Notes: generated from the sequence alone by a model not told the origin. Counted from the first letter of the stretch, positions 1-5,794 are shown. The stretch: 7,807 nucleotides of DNA from an uncultured Actinomycetes bacterium (GCA_903932695.1 CAIZGZ010000086.1:1-7807); one strand, 5' to 3'. Numbers and translations are program-made.

Positions 1-1
1 G

Positions 2-130
2 CTCAAAGGTCTTTCGCCTCTTGGTGAGCAGCTCAAGAAATCCGGAAAGAGCGTGTGGGTAGCTAACCTCGCTTACTTGTTGCTCCCACTCTTTAATTTC
101 TACGCGCTCTACTCATACCTCTATAAGTAA
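2..130 (+). CDS. C-terminal end of a membrane protein (5' end outside window)
   Basis: An open frame enters from the left edge and gives 42 residues before TAA at 128-130. It starts LKGLSPLGEQLKKSGKS and ends in a hydrophobic, aromatic-rich stretch (roughly residues 18-40, with AYLLLPLFNFYALY) followed by a terminal lysine. That pattern suits a last transmembrane helix preceded by a basic, probably cytoplasmic, linker. I cannot assign a family from this fragment. The stop lies only nine bases from the stop of the convergent SDR gene. An inverted repeat at 141-170, followed a few bases later by TTTT, may terminate this transcript. That the frame is coding is an inference from the uninterrupted reading, the membrane-like composition and the clean stop next to the neighbour. 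The start, length and role are not visible. Confidence 0.6.
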   Translation, partial: LKGLSPLGEQLKKSGKSVWVANLAYLLLPLFNFYALYSYLYK

Positions 131-139
131 GGGTATGAA

Positions 140-781
140 CTAGCCCTGGAAGACAACTTCAATAGGGCTATCAGGGTTTTCGAAGAGCTCCATATAGCGC
201 TGTGAAATCTTAGCTGGCGCAAAATCTGTTGCCGGGTCTACAACGCCAGCGATTGTGACGGTATGCACGCGCACGCCAGTTGGCTTTAACTCTTCTGCCA
301 ACAAGAAGGCTGTGCTGCGAGTCATAGCCTTACCAACAGAAAGAATTCCAAATTGGCTCGATGGATAGAGCGCAAAGCCACCACCGGTAATGAGAACAAC
401 TCCGTGAGCTTGCTTCAACCCTTCGAGCGCTGCCTGGGTCGAAGAGATGATCGTGTACAGGTTAACCTCAGTTGCTGCACGCAACTCCTCCTCTTTCGCC
501 TGGAGAAGTGGGCCACCCCAACCAGCAGCGTTATAGACCAACGCTGCGATGGGTGCTTTCACCTCTGAGATCACTCGGGCAACATCACCAGGCTTGCTGG
601 CATCAGCAATCTTCCATTCGACCTGTACTCCAAGAGCTGCAAGCGGTTCGGCCTGCTCTTTGAGCTTGCTCTCTGTGCGGGCAATAAGGAGAAGTGGGTG
701 TCCCTTACGAGCGAAATCAGCAGCTACCGCTGCGCTAACGCCTGGACCAGAACCAACGATGATGACTAACTCTTGTGACAC
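140..781 (-). CDS. Atypical short-chain dehydrogenase/reductase (SDR) family protein
   Basis: This 213-residue protein has the Rossmann core of the SDR superfamily. It has an N-terminal dinucleotide-binding glycine loop (VIIVGSGPGVSAA, residues 6-18), the structural NAAG motif at 84-87 and VN at 106-107. It would be a cytoplasmic NAD(P)(H)-dependent oxidoreductase, but the catalytic centre is unusual. The active-site lysine is present (K151 in SVGKA), while the tyrosine four residues before it is leucine (L147) and the serine 13 residues before that is glycine (G134, in ITGGG). It may bind nucleotide without classical SDR chemistry, or use another mechanism. The start is GTG at 781, supported by AAGGAG seven bases upstream. 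It follows the membrane-protein gene by 32 bases on the same strand, so the two are probably cotranscribed. The substrate is unknown. The fold is certain, the activity is not. Confidence 0.88.
   Translation of the reverse strand: MSQELVIIVGSGPGVSAAVAADFARKGHPLLLIARTESKLKEQAEPLAALGVQVEWKIADASKPGDVARVISEVKAPIAALVYNAAGWGGPLLQAKEEELRAATEVNLYTIISSTQAALEGLKQAHGVVLITGGGFALYPSSQFGILSVGKAMTRSTAFLLAEELKPTGVRVHTVTIAGVVDPATDFAPAKISQRYMELFENPDSPIEVVFQG
141..170 (+). terminator. Possible terminator hairpin inside the 3' end of the SDR gene
   Basis: The arms TAGCCCT (141-147) and AGGGCTA (164-170) are perfectly complementary. Inside them a second stem, GAAG (149-152) with CTTC (157-160), closes an ACAA loop, so the element folds as a two-part hairpin. 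On the + strand TTTT follows at 177-180, six bases after the stem, a weak U-tract. It could terminate the left-edge gene. On the minus strand it covers the last codons and almost all of the SDR stop codon and lacks a U-tract. The structure is seen directly; the terminator role is inferred. Confidence 0.4.
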
Positions 782-788
782 GGGAGCG

Positions 789-794
789 CTCCTT
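789..794 (-). promoter_or_regulatory. Ribosome binding site of the SDR gene
   Basis: AAGGAG on the minus strand sits seven bases before the GTG at 781. It fixes this non-ATG start, since no ATG lies nearby in frame. Confidence 0.75.
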
Positions 795-813
795 AGCGGA
801 TATGAGTGGGTAA

Positions 814-1212
814 TTACTTAGTTTCAGTGAGCGCAAGTGCGTATGCGCCGGTTGAGATCGCCCAACCTAAAGCCATAATGAATGAGGCAGCGTTGCTCTT
901 TGGGTTGCCCATAAATGCGCTTCCTGCGCCAAAAGCGACGATGATTCCGCCGATTCCGACGTAGGAGACTTTGAGCCAGTATGAGCTCTTGCTCTTGAGT
1001 GCTCGATAGGCGATCAAGATCGCGAGAACCAAAAGCGCGGTGCCCACGAACATATGGAGTGAGACTAACCAGACCGGTTTTGCGACCTTCCAGGCCGAAC
1101 CAGAATCTGGAAGTTTTAGCCAGAAGTTATTGGCCATTCCGACGAGAAATTGAATGAGAAGAGTAAGCACCATCATGACGCTTAGTCGTTGCATTCGAGA
1201 AAGTGATTTCAT
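814..1212 (-). CDS. Small four-helix integral membrane protein of unknown function
   Basis: The product has 132 residues with four hydrophobic segments at about 10-28, 46-70, 78-102 and 107-127, joined by short loops; the N-terminus is basic (MKSLSRMQR). A membrane-embedded histidine (H53, in SLHMFVG), an asparagine pair near the end of helix 1 (N28-N29) and a glycine-rich third helix are visible. Similar small proteins with a helix-2 LH motif are common in actinobacteria, but I know of no established function. The histidine is not enough to call a heme protein. The ATG at 1212 has AAGGAG five bases upstream. It is the first gene of a probable two-gene unit with the SDR, which suggests a shared but unknown role. 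Confidence 0.85.
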   Translation of the reverse strand: MKSLSRMQRLSVMMVLTLLIQFLVGMANNFWLKLPDSGSAWKVAKPVWLVSLHMFVGTALLVLAILIAYRALKSKSSYWLKVSYVGIGGIIVAFGAGSAFMGNPKSNAASFIMALGWAISTGAYALALTETK

Positions 1213-1217
1213 CGCTA

Positions 1218-1223
1218 CTCCTT
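1218..1223 (-). promoter_or_regulatory. Ribosome binding site of the four-helix membrane protein gene
   Basis: AAGGAG on the minus strand lies five bases before the ATG at 1212, a near-ideal Shine-Dalgarno. It contrasts with the divergent HEAT gene on the other side of the gap, which has none. Confidence 0.75.
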
Positions 1224-1230
1224 AGAATCC

Positions 1231-1236
1231 GCTATA
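1231..1236 (-). promoter_or_regulatory. Candidate -10 box for the membrane protein/SDR unit
   Basis: TATAGC on the minus strand (inside GGGTATAGCGG) matches TATAAT at four of six positions. It would start transcription just ahead of the ribosome binding site. No -35 box is recognisable at 16-18 bases upstream. It is the best candidate in the 84-base divergent gap, but weak. Confidence 0.3.
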
Positions 1237-1284
1237 CCCTCAGACGGTAGTGGGTCGCGTGCGAGTACGCAATTAACGCTCTTG

Positions 1285-1290
1285 TAGAGT
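1285..1290 (+). promoter_or_regulatory. -10 box (TAGAGT) of a probably leaderless HEAT-repeat gene
   Basis: TAGAGT fits the actinobacterial TANNNT -10 pattern and ends exactly six bases before the ATG at 1297. Transcription starting about seven bases after the box would therefore begin at or next to the A of the start codon. No purine-rich ribosome binding site precedes the ATG (the bases are ATCCAT). The sequence and spacing are seen directly; leaderless expression is inferred. Confidence 0.5.
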
Positions 1291-1296
1291 ATCCAT

Positions 1297-1962
1297 ATGT
1301 CACTCACTGCCACTGGTTTAGAGGCAGTACTGCAATCAGCCGATCAATCGCTTCGGTTAAGAGCGGCGATGATGGCTGGTACCTATCCATCGACCGAGTT
1401 CATCGAAGTCCTAGTTGTGCAGTGCGCAATCGAATCAGAGTTCCTGGTCCGAGATATGCTCACGTGGGCGCTGATCCGAAACGATACAAAATTAGTGATC
1501 GAGCGATTGAAGCCAGAGCTCAGCTCTGATGTGGCCCAGGCCCGAAGTCAGGCGGTGCACACCCTTACTAAAATTGGTGATCCAACGACCTATCCACTTG
1601 TCAGCGGTAACTTGCTCTTTGATGCAGATGATCGAGTAGCGATGACCGCTTGGCGCGCTGCTTCACTTTTAGTCCCAGAGCAGCTCATCCCTACGTTGAT
1701 TCCAGCTCTTCTGACTCAACTAGGAAGAGGTGAGTTTGAGATTCAATTCGCGCTCAGTAGAGCGCTCTGCTCGCTGGGTGAGGAGATTCTTGAGCCGCTG
1801 GCTCAACGGTCCAAGAGTGCTACTCCTGAGGTTGCTGAGCACCTCGCCTTTACCTTGCGCCTATTGAAAAATCCATATTCCGAAAGCAGATTAGCGAGAG
1901 AGTTTGCAGAGAAGCTTAAGATTTTGAAGGGTGCTCCCGCTGTCGGGGAGGGTGCGACCTGA
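1297..1962 (+). CDS. HEAT-repeat domain protein
   Basis: This 221-residue protein is almost entirely amphipathic helix pairs, as in HEAT/armadillo solenoids. Repeats are recognisable around residues 15-45 (SADQSLRLRAAMMAG), 46-76 (LVRDMLTWALIR), 80-110 (AQARSQAVHTLTKIGD), 112-140 (DDRVAMTAWRAASLL) and 147-180 (FEIQFALSRALCSLGE). The VRDMLTWAL and QARSQAVHTLTKIGDP stretches resemble a family I remember from many actinobacteria, whose role is not established; such solenoids usually bind proteins. No signal peptide or membrane segment is present, so it is probably cytosolic. The ATG at 1297 is chosen because a TAGAGT box lies six bases upstream and there is no ribosome binding site, which suggests a leaderless mRNA. 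The stop is ten bases from the 3' end of the convergent tRNA gene. The family call is firm, the function unknown. Confidence 0.87.
   Translation: MSLTATGLEAVLQSADQSLRLRAAMMAGTYPSTEFIEVLVVQCAIESEFLVRDMLTWALIRNDTKLVIERLKPELSSDVAQARSQAVHTLTKIGDPTTYPLVSGNLLFDADDRVAMTAWRAASLLVPEQLIPTLIPALLTQLGRGEFEIQFALSRALCSLGEEILEPLAQRSKSATPEVAEHLAFTLRLLKNPYSESRLAREFAEKLKILKGAPAVGEGAT
1934..1950 (-). terminator. Weak hairpin in the 3' end of the HEAT gene, possible tRNA terminator
   Basis: Read on the minus strand, CTCCC, a bulged C and G pair with CGGGAG around an ACAG loop, 23 bases beyond the tRNA 3' end. TTC-AAAA-TCTT follows rather than a real U-tract. It could end the tRNA-Val transcript within the HEAT coding region. 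The stem is short and GC-rich coding sequence produces such pairs by chance. Confidence 0.22.
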
Positions 1963-1972
1963 TATTCCTGAG

Positions 1973-2044
<72 letters not shown>

Positions 2045-2068
2045 CAAAGTGGGTATTGAGTTTTTAGT

Positions 2069-2101
2069 ACTGGCGCACTCTACTAGCAAGAGCGCGCCAG
2101 T
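2069..2101 (-). terminator. Strong hairpin between the AhpE and tRNA-Val genes
   Basis: On the minus strand ACTGGCGC pairs with GCGCCAGT (8 bp), followed inward by a G-U pair and CTCT/AGAG, closing a seven-base loop (TGCTAGT): 13 consecutive pairs. On the + strand the middle pair becomes an A-C mismatch, so the minus-strand RNA is favoured. Flanking TTTT and AAAA (2104-2107 and 2062-2065) could extend the stem. There is no U-tract after the stem on the minus strand. It may be a U-less actinobacterial terminator of the peroxiredoxin transcript, or a processing site before the tRNA. The structure is certain, the role inferred. Confidence 0.6.
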
Positions 2102-2135
2102 CCAAAATATGAGTTAAACGAGCGTAAATCCTGGC

Positions 2136-2594
2136 TTAGAGAGCGGCGAGCGCACTCTTGTAATCGGCGGCATTGCGAGCATCGCCAATTCCATTGATGA
2201 CCTGCCAGCGAAGGATTCCCTCTTTATCGATGATGAAGGTGCCGCGCACTGCAGCGCCGCGAGCCTCGTCAAAGACTCCGTATGCCTGGGCGACTGCGCC
2301 ATGTGGCCAGAAATCCGAGAGGAGTGAGAAGTTGTATCCCTCTTTCTCTGCAAAAATCTTGAGCGAGAACATCGCATCACATGAAAGCGCCAACAACTCG
2401 GCATTCTCATTCTGGAATGAAGAGAGATCGTCGCGAAGTGCGCAGAGCTCGCCGGTGCAAGTTCCGGTAAATGCCCATGGGTAGAAGGTGACGATGACGT
2501 TCTTCTTACCTTTAAATGAGGAGAGGCTTACGCTCTCGCCAAATTGGTTGTTGAGTGTGAAATCTGGAGCTGCTTGGCCAATTGTGAGTGTCAT
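2136..2594 (-). CDS. ahpE: AhpE-type peroxiredoxin (AhpC/TSA family)
   Basis: This cytosolic thiol peroxidase reduces hydrogen peroxide, organic peroxides and probably peroxynitrite. At 152 residues it matches M. tuberculosis AhpE (about 153). The active site is clear: P39, T43 and peroxidatic C46 in PWAFTGTCTGELC, with catalytic R117 in VRGTFIID. The family stretch LLSDFWPHGAV (91-101) and YGVFDE follow. A second cysteine, C51, lies five residues after C46, the spacing of the resolving cysteine in Bcp-type enzymes and absent from the one-cysteine mycobacterial enzyme as I recall it. C72 (LSCD) is a third. The ATG lies three bases after the DUF3052 stop with no good ribosome binding site nearby, so translation is probably coupled. 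A strong hairpin follows the stop. The family is certain; the reductant (mycothiol/mycoredoxin or thioredoxin) is not visible. Confidence 0.95.
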   Translation of the reverse strand: MTLTIGQAAPDFTLNNQFGESVSLSSFKGKKNVIVTFYPWAFTGTCTGELCALRDDLSSFQNENAELLALSCDAMFSLKIFAEKEGYNFSLLSDFWPHGAVAQAYGVFDEARGAAVRGTFIIDKEGILRWQVINGIGDARNAADYKSALAAL

Positions 2595-2597
2595 GGC

Positions 2598-3026
2598 TTA
2601 AGGATACTTCTTTCGAGCAACGAGCTTGCTCGCGCTCCATTCTGGGGCGGCGAGAAAGGTAACCGTTGCGGTTAATCCGGCTGTTGGGGCTGCATCTTGA
2701 ATATCGCTCGGCTCAACGTGGCCGGCTATCCCAGCCTTAGGGGTGAGCAGCCAGAGCGGACCGCTCTCGCTGAGGTAGGTCAGCGCGTCAACCAAGTCAT
2801 CGACCAGGTCGCCATCCCCTTCTCGCCACCATAAGAGGACGACATCCACCACCTCGTCGGTCTTGCCATGGCGCACCGGCTCTCCCGACCGGGTCTGTGC
2901 GGCTTCGAGTAGATCTGAGTCACAATCTGAGTCGAAGCCAACCGAGAGGATGAGCTCCCCTGGGGCTATTCCCATCCGATCGATCGCCTTATCGGCTACC
3001 AGCCCTGACATAGCCATAGTCCACAC
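2598..3026 (-). CDS. DUF3052 family protein
   Basis: The 142-residue product is recognised as DUF3052 by DEVVDVVLLWW (58-67), the acidic DGDLVDDLVDAL stretch (71-82), LWLLTPKAG (91-99) and HVEPSDI.DAAPTAGL (103-118). The family is actinobacterial, has no established function, and in many genomes lies between a peroxiredoxin gene and a divergent aceE, exactly as here. It is soluble and acidic in the middle, with no signal peptide, membrane segment or catalytic motif that I can see. The start is uncertain. The longest frame begins with GTG at 3026, but ATG codons at 3017 and 3011 are also possible. AAAGG at 3032-3028 is only one base from the GTG and ten from the first ATG, which favours 3017. 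It is the first gene of a likely two-gene operon with ahpE. Confidence 0.92.
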   Translation of the reverse strand: MWTMAMSGLVADKAIDRMGIAPGELILSVGFDSDCDSDLLEAAQTRSGEPVRHGKTDEVVDVVLLWWREGDGDLVDDLVDALTYLSESGPLWLLTPKAGIAGHVEPSDIQDAAPTAGLTATVTFLAAPEWSASKLVARKKYP

Positions 3027-3032
3027 GCCTTT

Positions 3033-3052
3033 GAGGGAGAAATCAACCCCTC
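3033..3052. promoter_or_regulatory. Dyad GAGGG-N10-CCCTC in the aceE/DUF3052 divergent promoter
   Basis: GAGGG (3033-3037) and CCCTC (3048-3052) are inverted repeats ten bases apart, with a partly overlapping TTGA (3031-3034)/TCAA (3043-3046) pair. The dyad sits just upstream of the aceE -10 box and inside the DUF3052 leader. It could be an operator for a dimeric regulator, or a small hairpin in the DUF3052 leader RNA. The arms are short, so chance is possible. Confidence 0.25.
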
Positions 3053-3057
3053 GGAGG
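3053..3057 (+). promoter_or_regulatory. GGAGG upstream of aceE, probably too distant to be its ribosome binding site
   Basis: GGAGG followed by TGA looks like a strong Shine-Dalgarno, but it ends 16 bases before the ATG at 3074, well beyond the usual 5-9. An in-frame TAA at 3062-3064 rules out any closer upstream start. It would lie outside the mRNA if the overlapping-region -10 box drives a leaderless transcript. It may be a decoy, or used if a longer transcript exists. Confidence 0.35.
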
Positions 3058-3061
3058 TGAA

Positions 3062-3068
3062 TAAACTA
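3062..3068. promoter_or_regulatory. Shared, two-way -10 element between aceE and DUF3052
   Basis: TAAACTA reads TAAACT on the + strand (3062-3067) and TAGTTT on the minus strand (3068-3063); both fit TANNNT. The + strand box ends six bases before the aceE ATG, the spacing of a leaderless start. The minus-strand box would start a DUF3052 leader of about 30 bases. No -35 box is obvious for either direction. The pattern is seen directly; promoter activity is inferred. Confidence 0.5.
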
Positions 3069-3073
3069 CGGGC

Positions 3074-5791
3074 ATGAGCAATAACTTCGAAGATCAGGGC
3101 CGCCTCATTGATCAGCTGGTCGATACCGATCCGCAAGAGACCGCAGAGTGGAAGCAATCACTCGATGCCGTCCTTGCTGCCGCTGGCCCGGTTCGAGCTC
3201 GCTACCTCATGCTCTCACTGCTTCAACGAGCACAGCAACAGAATCTTGGCGTCTCCGAATTACGGACCACCAATTACATCAACACCATTCCATCTGCGAC
3301 CGAGCCTGAATTTCCTGGCGATGAAGCGCTAGAGCGCCGCATTCGTGCGATGGTTCGTTGGAACGCAGCGGTGATGGTGCACCGTGCACAGCGTCCCGGC
3401 ATCGGCGTTGGCGGTCACATCTCGACTTATGCATCATCTGCATCTCTCTATGAGGTTGGCTTCAATCACTTCTTCCGCGGCAAAGATCACCCAGGTGGCG
3501 GCGATCAGATCTTCTTCCAAGGTCACGCTAGTCCAGGCATGTATGCACGCGCATTTATGGAAGGTCGCTTAACCGAACATCAGATGGATGGTTTCCGTCA
3601 AGAGCTCTCACATGATGGCGGCGGATTATCTTCCTACCCACACCCTCGATTGATGCCAGAGTTCTGGCAGTTCCCAACAGTCTCCATGGGACTCGGTCCG
3701 ATCAATGCAATTTATCAAGCTCGCTACAACCGCTACCTCCATGGTCGCGGAATTAAAGATACGAGCGATCAGCACGTCTGGGCATTCTTGGGTGATGGCG
3801 AAACAGATGAGCCAGAGTCACTCGGCGCAATCGGACTTGCAGCTCGTGAAGGTCTCGACAATCTCACCTTTGTGATCAACTGTAATTTGCAGCGCCTCGA
3901 TGGCCCAGTTCGTGGTAACGGAAAGATTATTCAAGAACTTGAATCAATCTTTGGTGGCGCCGGCTGGAACGTTATCAAGGTTGTATGGGGTCGCGAGTGG
4001 GATGAACTCCTTGCGATGGATACCGAAGGCGCACTCGTTGAGTTGATGAACAACACAACAGATGGCGACTATCAGACCTTTAAAGCCGAGAGCGGCGCAT
4101 ATATTCGTGAGCACTTCTTTGGTCGCGATCCACGCACCGCAGCGATGGTTGCCAACTGGAGCGATGAGAAGATTTGGGCGCTCAAGCGTGGCGGCCACGA
4201 TTACCGCAAGCTCTTTGCAGCATATAAAGCAGCAACAGCTCGCAACGGCAAGCCAACCGTCATTCTTGCAAAGACGGTCAAGGGTTGGACACTCGGATCA
4301 CACTTCGAAGGTCGTAACTCAACTCATCAGATGAAGAAGATGACGATTGAAGATCTCATCCAATTCCGCGATACATTGCAGATTCCAATTCCGGATTCAG
4401 AGATCGATGCCAAGGTGCCTCCTTACTACCACCCAGGCGTTGATTCACCTGAGTACAAGTACATGATGCAACGCCGCAGCGAACTTGGCGGATCGGTACC
4501 TGCACGTCGCAAGATCTCTCGTCCATTGGCCCAACCTCCGATCGAGGCGTACGAGTCAGTCAAGCGCGGATCTGGCCAACAAGAAGTTGCCACAACGATG
4601 GCCTTTGTTCGCCTCCTGAAGGATCTGCTCAAAGATCCTAATATCGGACCTCGCCTTGTTCCGATCATTCCGGATGAGGCACGTACCTTTGGTATGGACA
4701 GCTTGTTCTCAAGCCTCAAGATCTATTCGCCACATGGCCAGACCTACACCTCGGTCGACCGCGAGTTGATGCTCTCCTACAAGGAATCCACCAGCGGTGT
4801 GATCTTGCATGAAGGTATTAACGAAGCAGGATCGGTTGCCTCATTTACAGCAGTGGGTAGCTCGTACTCCACTCATGATGAGCCAATGATCCCGCTCTAC
4901 ATCTTCTATTCGATGTTTGGCTTCCAACGTACTGGCGATGCCTTCTGGGCTGCTGCCGACCAACTCGTCCGTGGCTTTGTCCTCGGAGCCACTGCTGGTC
5001 GCACCACGCTCAATGGTGAAGGTCTCCAGCACGAAGATGGTCACTCACTTCTCCTCGCCTCCACCAACCCTGCAGTCGTTGCTTACGATCCAGCATTTGG
5101 TTTTGAGGTCGGACACATTGTGCGCGATGGTCTGCGCCGCATGTACGGTGAGAACAGCGAAGATATCTACTACTACCTCACCATTTACAACGAGCCATAC
5201 GTACAGCCAGCCGAGCCAGAGAATCTTGATGTCGATGGCTTGCTCAAGGGTATCTATCTCTACTCCCCTGCCAAGAAGGGCAAGAAGAGCGTTCAAATTC
5301 TTGCATCGGGCGTTGGCGTCAACTGGGCGATGAAGGCGCAACAACTCCTCGAAGAGGATTGGGGTATTAGCGCGAACGTGTGGTCGGTGACATCATGGAA
5401 CGAACTTCGTCGTGATGGCCTTGCAACAGATCGCCATAATCTCCTCAACCCAGATGACCAGAAGAGCGCGTACATCACTAAAAAGCTCAAGGGATTTGAT
5501 GGTCCGGTCATTGCGGTGAGTGATTTTATGCGCGCTGTACAAGATCAGGTTGCACCATGGGTTAACCAGCCGTTCTACTCATTGGGTACAGATGGCTTTG
5601 GACTCTCCGATACTCGCGGTGCGCTTCGACGCCACTTTAAGGTTGATGGTCCTTCAATCGTCGTAGCTGCACTCTCTCAACTCGCTGCACAAGGTGAAGT
5701 AAAGGCAAAGCTGGTGAGTGAAGCGATTGAGAAGTATCAGATCAATGATGTGAAGGCGGCCGACCCAGGCAACACTGAGGGTTCTGGCTAA
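3074..5791 (+). CDS. aceE: Pyruvate dehydrogenase E1 component, homodimeric type
   Basis: This thiamine-diphosphate enzyme decarboxylates pyruvate and acetylates the lipoyl groups of E2, feeding acetyl-CoA to the TCA cycle. Its 905 residues match the full length of AceE (about 890-920), and it aligns by eye with E. coli AceE throughout. Landmarks are SNYINTIP-like NYINTIP (67-73), NHFFRGK, FQGHASPGMYARAF (148-161), SSYPHPRLMPEFWQFPTVS (186-204), the ThDP/Mg motif GDGETDEPES (240-249) to VINCNLQRLDGP (267-278), REHFFGRDP, LHEGINEAG (579-587, with E580 as the cofactor-activating glutamate), YSMFGFQRTGD, and GEGLQHEDGHS (648-658). No key residue is missing and no frameshift is seen. The ATG is preceded by a TAAACT box six bases away, suggesting a leaderless mRNA; GGAGG is 16 bases off. 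E2 and E3 genes are not in the window. Hairpins follow the stop. Confidence 0.98.
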   Translation: MSNNFEDQGRLIDQLVDTDPQETAEWKQSLDAVLAAAGPVRARYLMLSLLQRAQQQNLGVSELRTTNYINTIPSATEPEFPGDEALERRIRAMVRWNAAVMVHRAQRPGIGVGGHISTYASSASLYEVGFNHFFRGKDHPGGGDQIFFQGHASPGMYARAFMEGRLTEHQMDGFRQELSHDGGGLSSYPHPRLMPEFWQFPTVSMGLGPINAIYQARYNRYLHGRGIKDTSDQHVWAFLGDGETDEPESLGAIGLAAREGLDNLTFVINCNLQRLDGPVRGNGKIIQELESIFGGAGWNVIKVVWGREWDELLAMDTEGALVELMNNTTDGDYQTFKAESGAYIREHFFGRDPRTAAMVANWSDEKIWALKRGGHDYRKLFAAYKAATARNGKPTVILAKTVKGWTLGSHFEGRNSTHQMKKMTIEDLIQFRDTLQIPIPDSEIDAKVPPYYHPGVDSPEYKYMMQRRSELGGSVPARRKISRPLAQPPIEAYESVKRGSGQQEVATTMAFVRLLKDLLKDPNIGPRLVPIIPDEARTFGMDSLFSSLKIYSPHGQTYTSVDRELMLSYKESTSGVILHEGINEAGSVASFTAVGSSYSTHDEPMIPLYIFYSMFGFQRTGDAFWAAADQLVRGFVLGATAGRTTLNGEGLQHEDGHSLLLASTNPAVVAYDPAFGFEVGHIVRDGLRRMYGENSEDIYYYLTIYNEPYVQPAEPENLDVDGLLKGIYLYSPAKKGKKSVQILASGVGVNWAMKAQQLLEEDWGISANVWSVTSWNELRRDGLATDRHNLLNPDDQKSAYITKKLKGFDGPVIAVSDFMRAVQDQVAPWVNQPFYSLGTDGFGLSDTRGALRRHFKVDGPSIVVAALSQLAAQGEVKAKLVSEAIEKYQINDVKAADPGNTEGSG

Positions 5792-5794
5792 TCA

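Noticed and set aside
353..821. Several + strand frames opposite the SDR gene (353-568, 472-663, 549-821)
   Set aside because: They are antisense to a well-supported gene, have odd composition (Cys/His/Arg-rich) and lack ribosome binding sites.
2114..2410. 98-residue minus-strand frame overlapping ahpE
   Set aside because: It lies inside the clear peroxiredoxin gene in another frame, is rich in Arg/Ser with no domain, and has no start signal.
4917..5344. Alternative frames within aceE, up to 138 residues
   Set aside because: AceE is continuous and matches its family across the whole stretch; these frames are composition by-products.
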